DNA from: JACMLD01 sp039916305
GTDB lineage: Bacteria; Bacteroidota; Bacteroidia; Chitinophagales; Chitinophagaceae
Direction: 5' to 3'
DNA: 64,000 nucleotides
Assembly (NCBI GenBank): GCA_039916305.1
Contig: JBDSLR010000015.1
Span: 310,001 to 374,000, forward strand
In this document: one piece after another, positions 41,868 to 51,033 of the stretch
Layout: each line of letters opens with the position of its first letter
Position numbering within the stretch: position 1 is the stretch's first letter
Made by a program: the position numbers and the translations under genes
Notes under the pieces: model-generated
What the model was told of the DNA's origin: nothing
The model's input: the letters and a program-made list of their open reading frames with translations, nothing else
Database searches by the model: none

Positions 41868-44800
41868 TTGACAGGTCTGACAGTAAATCCTACAAAGAAA
41901 GAAAAATTAGTAATACGGGTCATTGTAGCTTTTGGGGTGATAAGTATGGCTGCATTTCTTTACAGCTTCCTGCGTAAGGAAGTGATCGGTTATGCGCCGC
42001 TGTACTACCTGCTGATTGGATCATTCATTTTTACATGCGTAAAAGTATTGTATGAATGGTTTCATTACCTGTTCATCACCGTGCCACCTACGCCAGTGCT
42101 GGAAAGGCCCATGACCGTTGATATCTTCACTACTTTTTGTGCCGGGGAGCCCTACCCAATGATTGTAGAGACGCTGGAAGCCATTCAGCAAATTCAATAT
42201 CCTCATACCGCTTATCTGTGTGATGAGGCTGATGATCCATACCTGAAAAAGATTTGTGCGCAATTGGGTGTACACCACGTGACACGTACCGACAAGACAG
42301 ATGCAAAAGCCGGCAATATTAATAATGCGCTTAAAATTTCAAATGGTGAATTGTGTGTGGTGCTGGATCCTGACCATACACCCTTTCCCGGTTTTCTCGA
42401 TCCTATCATACCTCACTTTAATACACCCGATATAGGATTTGTGCAAATTGTACAGGCTTATAAAAATATTGATGAGGGCTTTATTTCTAAGGGAGCTGCC
42501 CAGCAGACTTTTCAGTTTTATGGCCCCATGATGATGACGATGAATAAGTATGGTACTGTTCAGGCGATAGGTGCTAATTGCACTTTTCGGCGGGCGGCGC
42601 TGGATTCTATCAATGGGCATGCTGCAGGCCTGGCAGAGGATATGAATACTGCCATGCATTTACATGCCAGAGGCTGGAAGTCTGTTTATGTTCCGCAGGT
42701 TCTTGCGTTGGGCCTGGTTCCGTCCACCCTCTCCGCCTATTATAAACAACAATTGAAATGGGCGCGTGGCGTATTTGAACTGCTGGTCACCACTTATGTT
42801 AGCAAGTTCAGGAAGTTCACCTTGTTGCAAAAGATACATTACGGCACTATACCGCTGTATTACTTCTCAGGCATTGTCTTCCTGATAAATTTTCTCATCC
42901 CCATACTGGCTTTGTTCACCGATCGGGTACCGCTGAAAATGGGCGTCACTACTTTTGTATTGGCAGGATTGCCACTGGGATTCATTATTACGCTGGCAAG
43001 GCATTATGTACAAAAATGGGTGGCCGGAGAGGAGGAGCGGGGTTTTCATATGGTAGGCGGGCTGCTGGCCATTGGCACCTGGTGGATTTTTATACTTGGG
43101 CTGTTTTACACCATCATCCGCAAAAAAGTTAATTATGTGCCTACGCCAAAAGATGGTAATGAAGCCAATAACTGGCCACTTAATATTCCTAATATAGTTG
43201 TTTGCCTGGTCTCTGTTATTGCCATTGTGTATGGCCTGTACAACGACTGGAATCCTTATATGTGGTTTATGGCAGGGCTGGCAGCTTTAAATTGTTTTAT
43301 TCTGTTACTGAATATCGCAGCCAGCAGGCAACCTGCTTTCAAAAAATATAAAGTAAAACATGCCGGCGTAAACAGCACTGTTAAAAGAATGCGCCTGGCC
43401 AAGGAAAGTTTGTGGATACGAAGGCGCCGGTTCTATGCATTTGTGAGAACCTATCCTGCCTATTTTCTAATAGCTGTCCTCGCCATTACACTGGTAGTTA
43501 TGTACAACAGGAACAAAACAATGTCGCTGGCCCCTGCCCAGACGGCCTACAATAAATGGACGCTTTCAGGGATATTTGCGCCTGCGGCGGATGTAGGCTA
43601 TAGTTCTATGAAAGTGATAAAGGCATTATCGGGCAGTGAGCGGTCTGGCTTTGATATCGTAAGCACCTATATTCCATGGGGAGATTCTTCAATATGCGAT
43701 GTGCCAGTGCCACTCATGGATTCTATTTATGCCGCCGGAAGCGTTGCCATGATAACCTGGGAACCCTGGCAAAAATTGTTCACAAAAAAACATACAGACA
43801 GCCTGGAAGATGGCCAACAATCGGAAAAAAATATTTTTGCAAAAATTCTGGCGGGCGAGTTTGATGAGTATATCACCAGGTTCAGCCTGCGTTTAAAAGG
43901 CATCAATAAACCAGTTTTCCTTCGTTTTGCGCATGAAACGGATAACCCTTTTTATCCGTGGAGCTCCGCAGGCGGTAATACACCTGATGAGTACAAAAAA
44001 GCATGGGTGTACGTACATCACTTATTTGAAAAGCAACGTGCAGTAAATGTTATCTGGGTTTGGAATCCCTGGAACCCTGATACAATGGAAGATTTTTTCC
44101 CCGGGCGGGAATATGTAGACTGGATAGGAATAGACATTCTGGATTATGCGGCCTATACCCCGCAAAAAAAATCCTATACTTTTTCAGAACTGTACGATTC
44201 GTTCCGGCAGCATGCAATGATGACTGCAGGTTTGCCGGTTATTATTACAGAAATGGGATCACTGGGTTCAATAGAAAAAAAGCAGGCCTGGCTGGCGGCG
44301 GGATTGCAGGCAATGAAAGACCGGTATCCTGAGATTAACGCGTTTGTTTTTTTTAATAGCGGCTTTGATGATAATACCGTAGCGGGTGGCGCGGCCGGAA
44401 CAATGGATTGGCGTATACCGGGCCCGGCAATTACCGCGCTGGCTGCCAAATACCACCATAACAGCATGTCTTTTGAAAGCATTTCGAGTTCACTCCCTGC
44501 TCAAAGAGCACTGGCGGCTAAGGAAATATTGACCGCCGTGCGGGCTGTAAATTATACCAGCGGCCATGATTGGTACGCTAATTATCATCCCCTGATGAAA
44601 AGGGAAATCCTGGCTGATTTTGCGGAAGTAAAAAACACAGGAATGAACACCGTTAAAATCTATGAATATGGTGTATACAACCGCAATATCTTTTATGCAG
44701 CAAAACAGTCTGCCCTCAACATTATTTATACATTCTGGATACCGGAAACAATTGATTTTGTAACAGATAATGAGAAACTCGTCAAACTGGAACAGCATAT

Positions 44801-45653
44801 TCTAAGAGATGTGGAAAAGCTTAAACAGAATGCCAGCATAGTTGCCTGGGATTTGGGAAATAATAGTTTCCAAAAGCTTGCCTGGCTTCATAGCAAGCCC
44901 GAAGTTTTTTATCAGCAAAAAGCTTATTTAAACTGGATCAGCAGGCTGGCCAACACAATCAAAAAAATAGATGCATCCCGCCCGATTGTATCCGATATTG
45001 AAGTAGATCAAAACATTACTTCAAATGCAGCTGAATTGTTTCAGCAAATACCGGCGCTGGATGGCATCGGACTTATTTGTACAGAAAAATCACCCGGGCT
45101 GGAACAGGTTCAGGCTTTGAAAATGCCTTATTATTTTAGCCAGGTAAGCCCGGCACTTTACCTGCAGCAGGATGATCTCTTTCGTAACAAAGGCGTAGTA
45201 TTAACGGCATGGCAGGATCAGCAAACCTGGCGTAGTGTCAATATTGATGGCCTGGCAGACATTAATGGCAACAAACGCAATGATTTCTTTCGTATTGCTG
45301 CTGCCTGGGGCAGTGATAAAAAAGTAGCTGCTACGCAACTCTTACCGGTTGTTAAAATTGTGCGGCCTGCATTGACTGTATTTGCTGAGACTAAATTAAA
45401 TTTTTCGGCCGCTATACTGCATGGTAACTCCTGGCAACTGGCCCAGCCTGATCCTGAAGGATTTACTTTTACCTGGTGGTTGCTGCGCATTGACAAGTTC
45501 GGAAAAAATGTTTCTATGGCAAAAGTTGGAGAAGGGCCGGGAATTCAAATTGCTGCCCCGGACAATCCGGAGTTGAGCAAAATATACGTAGCGGCAAGCA
45601 AAAATGGCCAGACTTCGTCGGCGATGGTCTCGCTTAACCTGCCGCTTAATTAG
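41868..45653 (+). CDS. Three-domain GT2 synthase-GH26-pseudoglycosidase fusion
   Basis: This 1261-residue protein opens with TTG. Two membrane helices (about 15-70) precede a cellulose-synthase-like GT2 domain: CDEADD (118-123), DAKAGNINNAL (145-155), DPDH (167-170, UDP/metal), LAEDMN (255-260) and QLKWARG (295-301, the QxxRW-type acceptor motif). Five to six further helices run to about 485, and one more at 529-546. Residues about 560-865 are GH26-like: RFAHETDNPFYPW (Glu690) and VIITEMGSLGS (Glu795) fit acid/base and nucleophile. Residues about 885-1150 resemble the barrel of the upstream gene, but the GNE site reads WDLGNN (994-999) and the strand 7 site reads YYFSQVS, so both catalytic Glu appear lost. 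A beta-sandwich ends it. It probably makes, exports and edits a beta-glycan. Confidence 0.88.
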   Translation: MTGLTVNPTKKEKLVIRVIVAFGVISMAAFLYSFLRKEVIGYAPLYYLLIGSFIFTCVKVLYEWFHYLFITVPPTPVLERPMTVDIFTTFCAGEPYPMIVETLEAIQQIQYPHTAYLCDEADDPYLKKICAQLGVHHVTRTDKTDAKAGNINNALKISNGELCVVLDPDHTPFPGFLDPIIPHFNTPDIGFVQIVQAYKNIDEGFISKGAAQQTFQFYGPMMMTMNKYGTVQAIGANCTFRRAALDSINGHAAGLAEDMNTAMHLHARGWKSVYVPQVLALGLVPSTLSAYYKQQLKWARGVFELLVTTYVSKFRKFTLLQKIHYGTIPLYYFSGIVFLINFLIPILALFTDRVPLKMGVTTFVLAGLPLGFIITLARHYVQKWVAGEEERGFHMVGGLLAIGTWWIFILGLFYTIIRKKVNYVPTPKDGNEANNWPLNIPNIVVCLVSVIAIVYGLYNDWNPYMWFMAGLAALNCFILLLNIAASRQPAFKKYKVKHAGVNSTVKRMRLAKESLWIRRRRFYAFVRTYPAYFLIAVLAITLVVMYNRNKTMSLAPAQTAYNKWTLSGIFAPAADVGYSSMKVIKALSGSERSGFDIVSTYIPWGDSSICDVPVPLMDSIYAAGSVAMITWEPWQKLFTKKHTDSLEDGQQSEKNIFAKILAGEFDEYITRFSLRLKGINKPVFLRFAHETDNPFYPWSSAGGNTPDEYKKAWVYVHHLFEKQRAVNVIWVWNPWNPDTMEDFFPGREYVDWIGIDILDYAAYTPQKKSYTFSELYDSFRQHAMMTAGLPVIITEMGSLGSIEKKQAWLAAGLQAMKDRYPEINAFVFFNSGFDDNTVAGGAAGTMDWRIPGPAITALAAKYHHNSMSFESISSSLPAQRALAAKEILTAVRAVNYTSGHDWYANYHPLMKREILADFAEVKNTGMNTVKIYEYGVYNRNIFYAAKQSALNIIYTFWIPETIDFVTDNEKLVKLEQHILRDVEKLKQNASIVAWDLGNNSFQKLAWLHSKPEVFYQQKAYLNWISRLANTIKKIDASRPIVSDIEVDQNITSNAAELFQQIPALDGIGLICTEKSPGLEQVQALKMPYYFSQVSPALYLQQDDLFRNKGVVLTAWQDQQTWRSVNIDGLADINGNKRNDFFRIAAAWGSDKKVAATQLLPVVKIVRPALTVFAETKLNFSAAILHGNSWQLAQPDPEGFTFTWWLLRIDKFGKNVSMAKVGEGPGIQIAAPDNPELSKIYVAASKNGQTSSAMVSLNLPLN

Positions 45654-45773
45654 CCAGGGCCATAAACATATTGAAAATCCGGGGAGGCCCGGGCACAACA
45701 CATCGTCAGGGAGGGTTAGCAAGTCTTTTTGCCCGTTTGCACCTTCACTTCTTTTATTATTAACCTGAAAGAT

Positions 45774-45781
45774 TATTTTTG
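45774..45781 (+). promoter_or_regulatory. TAnnTTTG -7 box upstream of the UPF0173 gene
   Basis: TATTTTTG lies 89 bases before the ATG at 45871 within the string TTATTTTTGCC that also occurs before 40526. No spaced TTG -33 element is visible, so activity is only probable. Confidence 0.4.
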
Positions 45782-45870
45782 CCAGTACTTTTTACAAGTT
45801 GAACCATTATGGGGTTGTCGGAAATTGCATTATGGTTTAGATAATATTTTGAAACGTTACGCAGTCTTAT

Positions 45871-46554
45871 ATGAATCTTACCTATTACGGCCATTCCTGC
45901 TTTAGTGTTACCATCCTGGAAAAGGTATTACTATTTGATCCTTTTATAACCCTTAATGAACTGGCCAACAAGATTATAGACGTAGATGGCATTGCGGCAG
46001 ACTACATCTTAGTAAGCCACGGTCACCAGGATCATATCGCAGATTGTATACGCATTGCATCGCGAACCGGCGCTAAAATCATCTGCAATGTAGAAATAGA
46101 AGAATGGCTTAATAAACAAGGCATTGAAAATATTCATTCCATGAGCAGCGGCGGAAAATGGAATTTTGGGCCTTTTACCGTAAAATGTACGGTTGCACAA
46201 CATAGTAGTGGCCTGCCCGGTGGCAGTTATGGCGGAAATCCCATGGGTTTTATCATCATCAGCCAGGATGAAAGCTTTTATTACAGCGGTGATACGGCGC
46301 TTACGCTGGACATGCAGCTGATTCCCAAATGGGCAAAACTAAATTTTGCGGTATTGCCTATTGGAGACAACTTTACCATGGATGCTGCCGATGCGGCGGC
46401 CTGTGCCGGTATGGTTGAATGCCGCACGGTACTGGGAGTACACTATGACACATCTGATGTTATAAAAATTGACAAGTCAGCAGCAAAAAAAATATTTGCC
46501 GCTGCAGGTGTGGAACTAAAACTGGTGCAGATTGGGGGAAGTGTTGAGATGTAA
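45871..46554 (+). CDS. UPF0173 metal-dependent hydrolase (metallo-beta-lactamase fold)
   Basis: This 227-residue cytoplasmic protein has the metallo-beta-lactamase fold with the zinc motif VSHGHQDHIAD (HxHxDH, residues 49-59), VAQHSSG as the next histidine, and YYSGDTAL for the bridging Asp. The opening MNLTYYGHSCFSV and the LLFDPFI motif are typical of UPF0173 (YtkL-like) proteins. The true substrate of this widespread family is not established. It lies between the synthase pair and the parA operon but is separated from both (217 and 189 bases), so it is probably its own unit. The final GGSVEM is as expected. Confidence 0.93.
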   Translation: MNLTYYGHSCFSVTILEKVLLFDPFITLNELANKIIDVDGIAADYILVSHGHQDHIADCIRIASRTGAKIICNVEIEEWLNKQGIENIHSMSSGGKWNFGPFTVKCTVAQHSSGLPGGSYGGNPMGFIIISQDESFYYSGDTALTLDMQLIPKWAKLNFAVLPIGDNFTMDAADAAACAGMVECRTVLGVHYDTSDVIKIDKSAAKKIFAAAGVELKLVQIGGSVEM

Positions 46555-46743
46555 GCTTAGTACCGGATACAATGTTTTGTGTGAGTTGGAGGGCAAACGG
46601 GCAGGTGTGGTGTTAAACTATATTAAGTTGCCGAACTGCACTCTGCTTAACCGGTCTCCTGGAACAGGTAAAGAAATAAGGATTCAAATAAGTTACAAAA
46701 AAGCCTGCTGGCTAAGTCTGGCAGCTAACAGCTACTAAGAAAT

Positions 46744-47544
46744 ATGGCAAGAATTATTGGCGTAGCAAATCAAAAAGGTGGTGTAGGTAAGACTACTACA
46801 GCTATTAACCTGGCCGCAAGCTTTGCCGTGCTGGAGTTTAAAACGCTGCTGGTAGATGCAGATCCGCAGGCCAATAGTACCACCGGTACGGGGTTCGACC
46901 TGCACAATGTAACAAAGAGCCTGTACGATTGCATGGTAAATGAAACACCGGTCCGGGATGTTATCCTGAAATCAGAGATTCCCAATCTTGACCTGGTACC
47001 CAGTCATATTGACCTGGTGGGCGCTGAAATTGAGATGATCAATTATCCGAACCGTGAAGGCGTTCTAAAAGGCCTGCTGGAGCCCGTGCGCGATAATTAC
47101 GATTTTATCGTTATCGACTGCTCGCCCTCTCTGGGTTTAATTACCGTGAATGCACTTACGGCTGCAGATTCTGTGATTGTGCCGGTACAGACAGAATTTT
47201 TTGCGCTGGAAGGATTGGGCAAACTGCTGAACACCATTAAAATTGTCCAGAACCGCCTTAACCAGGAACTGGCCATTGAAGGTATTTTAATGACTATGTA
47301 CGATGGGCGCCTGCGTTTGTGCAACCAGGTGGTAAGCGAAGTAAGAAAGCATTTTGATGAAATGGTTTTCAATACCATCATTCACCGTAACTCCAAGATA
47401 AGTGAAGCGCCCAGTGTAGGCAAACCCGTTATACTGTACGATGCAGTAAGCAAGGGCGCCATGAACTACCTCAACCTGGCCAAGGAAGTGCTGCAGAAAA
47501 ATAACATGACAAAGATCAAACAGGAAGAACGCATTCTTGAATAA
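46744..47544 (+). CDS. parA: ParA-family chromosome partition ATPase
   Basis: The 266-residue protein has the deviant Walker A motif ANQKGGVGKTTTAINLA (residues 8-24), Walker A' with LLVDADPQANST, and Walker B with FIVIDCSPSLGL. These define ParA/Soj ATPases that segregate chromosomes with ParB. The neighbour downstream is parB (84 bases), followed by a DUF5683 gene 5 bases after parB, the standard gene order in Bacteroidota. It binds DNA nonspecifically in the ATP-bound dimeric form and is released by ParB. The long frame and motifs indicate an intact, chromosomal copy. No parS site was found in the window. Confidence 0.95.
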   Translation: MARIIGVANQKGGVGKTTTAINLAASFAVLEFKTLLVDADPQANSTTGTGFDLHNVTKSLYDCMVNETPVRDVILKSEIPNLDLVPSHIDLVGAEIEMINYPNREGVLKGLLEPVRDNYDFIVIDCSPSLGLITVNALTAADSVIVPVQTEFFALEGLGKLLNTIKIVQNRLNQELAIEGILMTMYDGRLRLCNQVVSEVRKHFDEMVFNTIIHRNSKISEAPSVGKPVILYDAVSKGAMNYLNLAKEVLQKNNMTKIKQEERILE

Positions 47545-47627
47545 AACCCGGAATCCGGAATTAGGAATCTGGAACTGGCCGGCCGCATTCAACCTTATAA
47601 CTAACTCCCATTCACCATTCCATAAAA

Positions 47628-48545
47628 ATGAACAGTCCCAAACAAAATAAAGACGCACTCGGCAAGGGCATCCGCTCCCTGTTGCAAAGTATAGATTCTG
47701 ATCTTAAGACCACCAGTGGCACATTAAAGACCAATGTGGTAGAACAGGCCACCGGTATACTGCGTATACCCATAGCAGAAATAGAAACCAACCCCAAGCA
47801 GCCGCGCCATCACTTTGATGAACAGGCGTTGAATGAGCTGGCGGCTTCTATAAAAATGCATGATATTATTCAGCCAGTTACTGTGTCTAAATTGCCGGGA
47901 GGCAAATACCGGTTAATATCGGGCGAACGCCGTTACCGTGCTGCAAAAATTGCCGGGCTGGCTGATTTGCCGGCTTATATACGCCAGGCCAATGATGCCC
48001 AGTTGCTGGAACTGGCCCTGCTGGAAAACCTGCAGCGTGAAGATTTGAATGCCATTGAAATTGCGCTCAGTTACAAAAGGATGATGGATGAACTGGATCA
48101 TACCCAGGAACAGGTAGCAGAACGTATGGGCAAAGAGCGCAGTACTGTTGCTAATTACATACGCCTGTTAAAATTACCCCCAGATATACAGGTAGCCGTG
48201 CGCAATGGCAGCCTCACGATGGGCCACGCCCGGGCACTTATTAATGTAGATACGGTTGACAAGCAATTGTATATTTATCACGAAGTGGTAAACCGCAAAT
48301 TGTCTGTGCGGCAAACAGAAGAACTGGTGCGCAAGCTGTATAAAACCACCACGCCCGTTAAACAATCTGTAAATTCAGGTTTGCCCCACGCGTATAAAAA
48401 AATAGAAGATAATTTAGCGTCGCATTTCAGCACCAAGGTAAAACTCAGCCACAGCAAAAAAGGATATGGCAGTATTAACATTGAATACTATTCCCTGGAA
48501 GAGTTTAATAAAATACTTGATCAGCTGGGTGTTTCAGCCAATTAA
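47628..48545 (+). CDS. parB: ParB/Spo0J chromosome partition protein
   Basis: This 305-residue protein begins with a short conserved segment (KDALGKGIRSLL). The ParB N-terminal CTPase domain follows with NPKQPRHHFDE, the ISGERRYRAAKIAGL box (GERRxRA, CTP-binding) and LLENLQREDLNAIEIALSYK. The helix-turn-helix is at about 150-205 (TQEQVAERMGKERSTVANYIRLLKLP, then LTMGHARALI), and the C-terminal dimerisation segment is short. ParB loads on parS, spreads as a CTP clamp and stimulates ParA. It is in an operon with parA upstream and DUF5683 five bases downstream. The intergenic gap to parA contains CCGGAATCCGGAATTAGG-type short direct repeats without known role. Confidence 0.95.
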   Translation: MNSPKQNKDALGKGIRSLLQSIDSDLKTTSGTLKTNVVEQATGILRIPIAEIETNPKQPRHHFDEQALNELAASIKMHDIIQPVTVSKLPGGKYRLISGERRYRAAKIAGLADLPAYIRQANDAQLLELALLENLQREDLNAIEIALSYKRMMDELDHTQEQVAERMGKERSTVANYIRLLKLPPDIQVAVRNGSLTMGHARALINVDTVDKQLYIYHEVVNRKLSVRQTEELVRKLYKTTTPVKQSVNSGLPHAYKKIEDNLASHFSTKVKLSHSKKGYGSINIEYYSLEEFNKILDQLGVSAN

Positions 48546-48550
48546 AACGA

Positions 48551-49219
48551 ATGAAGAAAATCCGTTTCTTTTTTTTACTGCTAACAGGCCTTGCATGCTG
48601 CTATTTTTCTTTTGCGCAAAAAAAAGACAGCAGCGGACTGCGCATACTGGGTGTTGATTCTATAGCGGTAAAAAAAGTGGAACTTGATTCAGCAGGGAAA
48701 AAGAAACACAGTCCCCGCAAAGCTACCATCCGGTCTGCCATCATTCCAGGTTGGGGCCAAGCCTACAACCGCAAGTATTGGAAGATACCGGTGGTCTACG
48801 CTGCCCTGGGTATCACAGGTGCAATATTTAATTATAACAGGGTTCAGTATAATAAAGTTAAGTATGCCTACTTTGCTGTTATCAACAGTACAAATGCAGA
48901 TTCAACAAAATTTCCGAAGAACAAGGTGGCACCCGAACTGAGAAATTTTGTGGATGCCAATGACTCCTATTCATTACAATTGTACCGCAATGAATTCAGG
49001 AAAGATGTTGATTACTCTGTTTTATTTTTCCTTTTTTTCTGGGCGCTTAATGTGGTAGATGCTACCGTAGACGGTCACCTGAAAGACTTCGATGTAAGCA
49101 ATGACCTTAGCCTTAAAATAAAGCCCAGCTTCAATGCCCTGCCTAATTCAATAGGCGTCAGCTTTGTCTTTAATATTGGTAAACATCCCCCGCATCGCAC
49201 CGCATTTCTGATGCCGTAA
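48551..49219 (+). CDS. DUF5683 family membrane-associated protein
   Basis: This 222-residue protein starts 5 bases after parB. A signal or membrane segment (MKKIRFFFLLLTGLACCYFSFA) precedes SPRKATIRSAIIPGWGQAYN (about 55-74), the DUF5683 signature. Hydrophobic segments (YAALGITGAIFNYN, and SVLFFLFFWALNVVDATVDG) and a C-terminal strand follow (NSIGVSFVFNIG). The gene is typically third in the Bacteroidota parAB operon, so a link to cell division or envelope is likely, but its function is unknown. The order parA-parB-DUF5683 is complete here. The usual dapB/lepB genes do not follow, and a mutase gene lies next. Confidence 0.9.
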   Translation: MKKIRFFFLLLTGLACCYFSFAQKKDSSGLRILGVDSIAVKKVELDSAGKKKHSPRKATIRSAIIPGWGQAYNRKYWKIPVVYAALGITGAIFNYNRVQYNKVKYAYFAVINSTNADSTKFPKNKVAPELRNFVDANDSYSLQLYRNEFRKDVDYSVLFFLFFWALNVVDATVDGHLKDFDVSNDLSLKIKPSFNALPNSIGVSFVFNIGKHPPHRTAFLMP

Positions 49220-49365
49220 GAAGGGTATTTGAATGGGGTATTTTTTCAGCAGCTTTCCCTGCCGGTCCCTCCTTTTTACAAAAGCAAAATACTCCCCTGG
49301 TTGAAGCCTGTTTGCTAAGGCTGTATTCCGTAAGTTTACACATTATATCAGCAAAAAAAATTCGT

Positions 49366-50931
49366 ATGGCCGGTAAGAAGATACACACGGATAGTGGCAT
49401 TGAAATTAAACAATTGTATACCGCTGCAGATATACCCGCAGGTGCGCCTGAAGCGGAAGCTGCCGTATTCCCTTTTACACGGGGTGTGCAGCCGGATATG
49501 TACCGCGGTAAATTGTGGACCATGCGCCAGTACGCCGGATTTTCCACGGCGGAAGAAAGCAATAAGCGTTATCATTATTTGCTGAACCAGGGTGTAATGG
49601 GGCTGAGTGTAGCATTTGATTTGCCAACGCAGATTGGCTACGACAGCGATCATGACCTGGCAGAAGGAGAGGTAGGTAAAGTAGGCGTAGCCATTGATAG
49701 TATTGAAGACATGCGCACCCTTTTTAAGGGTATAAAACTGCAGGATATCAGCAGTTCAATGACCATTAATGCAACAGGTTTTATACTACTGGCTTTCTAT
49801 GTAGCGCTGGCCAAAGAACAGGGTGCAGATCTGAAACAGCTGAACGGTACTATACAAAATGATATCTTAAAAGAATATGCTGCCAGGGGTACATATATCT
49901 ATCCGCCCAAACCTTCTATGCGCATCATCACCGATATTTTTCAATGGTGCGCAACAGATTTACCCAAATGGAATACCATTTCTATTTCTGGCTATCACAT
50001 ACGCGAAGCAGGCAGTACCGCCGTGCAGGAAATTGCTTTTACGCTAAGCAATGGCAAGGCCTATGTACAAGCAGCCATTGAAAAAGGAATGGATATCAAT
50101 GTATTTGGCAAGCGCCTGTCTTTCTTTTTTAATGCCCACAATAATTTGTTTGAAGAAATAGCCAAGTTCAGGGCAGCCCGCAAAATGTGGGCAATCATGA
50201 TGAAAGAACTGGGTGCGACTGATGCAAAAGCAATGATGCTGCGTTTTCATACGCAAACAGGCGGCAGTACGTTAACAGCGCAACAGCCGCTTAATAATAT
50301 TTCACGGGTTACCATGCAAACCCTGGCTGCAGTGCTGGGTGGTACCCAGTCATTGCATACCAACGGGTATGATGAAGCGCTGAATCTGCCTACAGAAGAA
50401 GCTGCCCGCATAGCCCTGCGTACGCAACAACTGCTGGCCTTTGAAAGTGGCGTAGCTGATACAGTGGATCCGCTTGCGGGTTCTTATTTTGTGGAAGCAT
50501 TGACCGGTGAGGTGGAGCAGCAGGCCTGGCTGCTGATTGCCAAAATTGATGCCATGGGTGGTAGTGTAAGCGCAATTGAAGAAGGGTTTATACAGGATGA
50601 AATTGCCCGGAGTGCCTATGCTTATCAGCGCCAGATTGAAACCGGCGAAAAGATAATTGTGGGCGTTAATAAATTTCAATCGGCAGAAAATAAAACTACC
50701 CCTTCCTTTAAAATAGATGACAGCATACGGCTGGTGCAAATTGAGAAATTAAAACAGCTGCGCAACCAGCGCAACCCCGGTAAGTGCGACGCTATCCTGC
50801 AGGACCTGAATGATAAAGCCAGCAGCGGGGACAATATAATGCCGGTTGTTATAGAAGCGGTGGAAAACAAGTGTACCCTGGGCGAGATAGCAGATACCCT
50901 ACGGGAAGTCTTTGGCGAGCATAAATCATAG
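49366..50931 (+). CDS. Acyl-CoA mutase large subunit without B12-binding domain
   Basis: I take the ATG at 49366 (521 residues, MAGKKIHTDSGIEIKQLYTA); the ATG at 49312 adds an unlikely extension. It is a methylmalonyl-CoA mutase-type TIM barrel: FPFTRGVQPDMYRGKLWTMR, then QYAGFSTAEESNKRYHYLL and VAFDLPTQIGYDSDHD. Later GGTQSLHTNGYDEALNLPTE and DTVDPLAGSYFVEALT are hallmark segments. It ends at TLREVFGEHK, without the C-terminal B12-binding domain of single-chain mutases. It should pair with a separate cobalamin-binding subunit encoded elsewhere, as in isobutyryl- or ethylmalonyl-type heteromeric mutases. The window shows no such partner. The exact acyl substrate cannot be told by eye. Confidence 0.9.
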   Translation: MAGKKIHTDSGIEIKQLYTAADIPAGAPEAEAAVFPFTRGVQPDMYRGKLWTMRQYAGFSTAEESNKRYHYLLNQGVMGLSVAFDLPTQIGYDSDHDLAEGEVGKVGVAIDSIEDMRTLFKGIKLQDISSSMTINATGFILLAFYVALAKEQGADLKQLNGTIQNDILKEYAARGTYIYPPKPSMRIITDIFQWCATDLPKWNTISISGYHIREAGSTAVQEIAFTLSNGKAYVQAAIEKGMDINVFGKRLSFFFNAHNNLFEEIAKFRAARKMWAIMMKELGATDAKAMMLRFHTQTGGSTLTAQQPLNNISRVTMQTLAAVLGGTQSLHTNGYDEALNLPTEEAARIALRTQQLLAFESGVADTVDPLAGSYFVEALTGEVEQQAWLLIAKIDAMGGSVSAIEEGFIQDEIARSAYAYQRQIETGEKIIVGVNKFQSAENKTTPSFKIDDSIRLVQIEKLKQLRNQRNPGKCDAILQDLNDKASSGDNIMPVVIEAVENKCTLGEIADTLREVFGEHKS

Positions 50932-51033
50932 GCTTACGACTTGCTCCTTCATAACGTTTCCGGAAACCCCGAGCTTGGTTTCATCGGTCAATGAAAATGT
51001 ATTAATTAATCAGATCGGCCATCAAATATTCAT

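Noticed and set aside
46532..46738. Plus-strand frame after the UPF0173 gene
   Set aside because: It overlaps the end of the UPF0173 gene, starts with a non-ATG codon and has no protein character.
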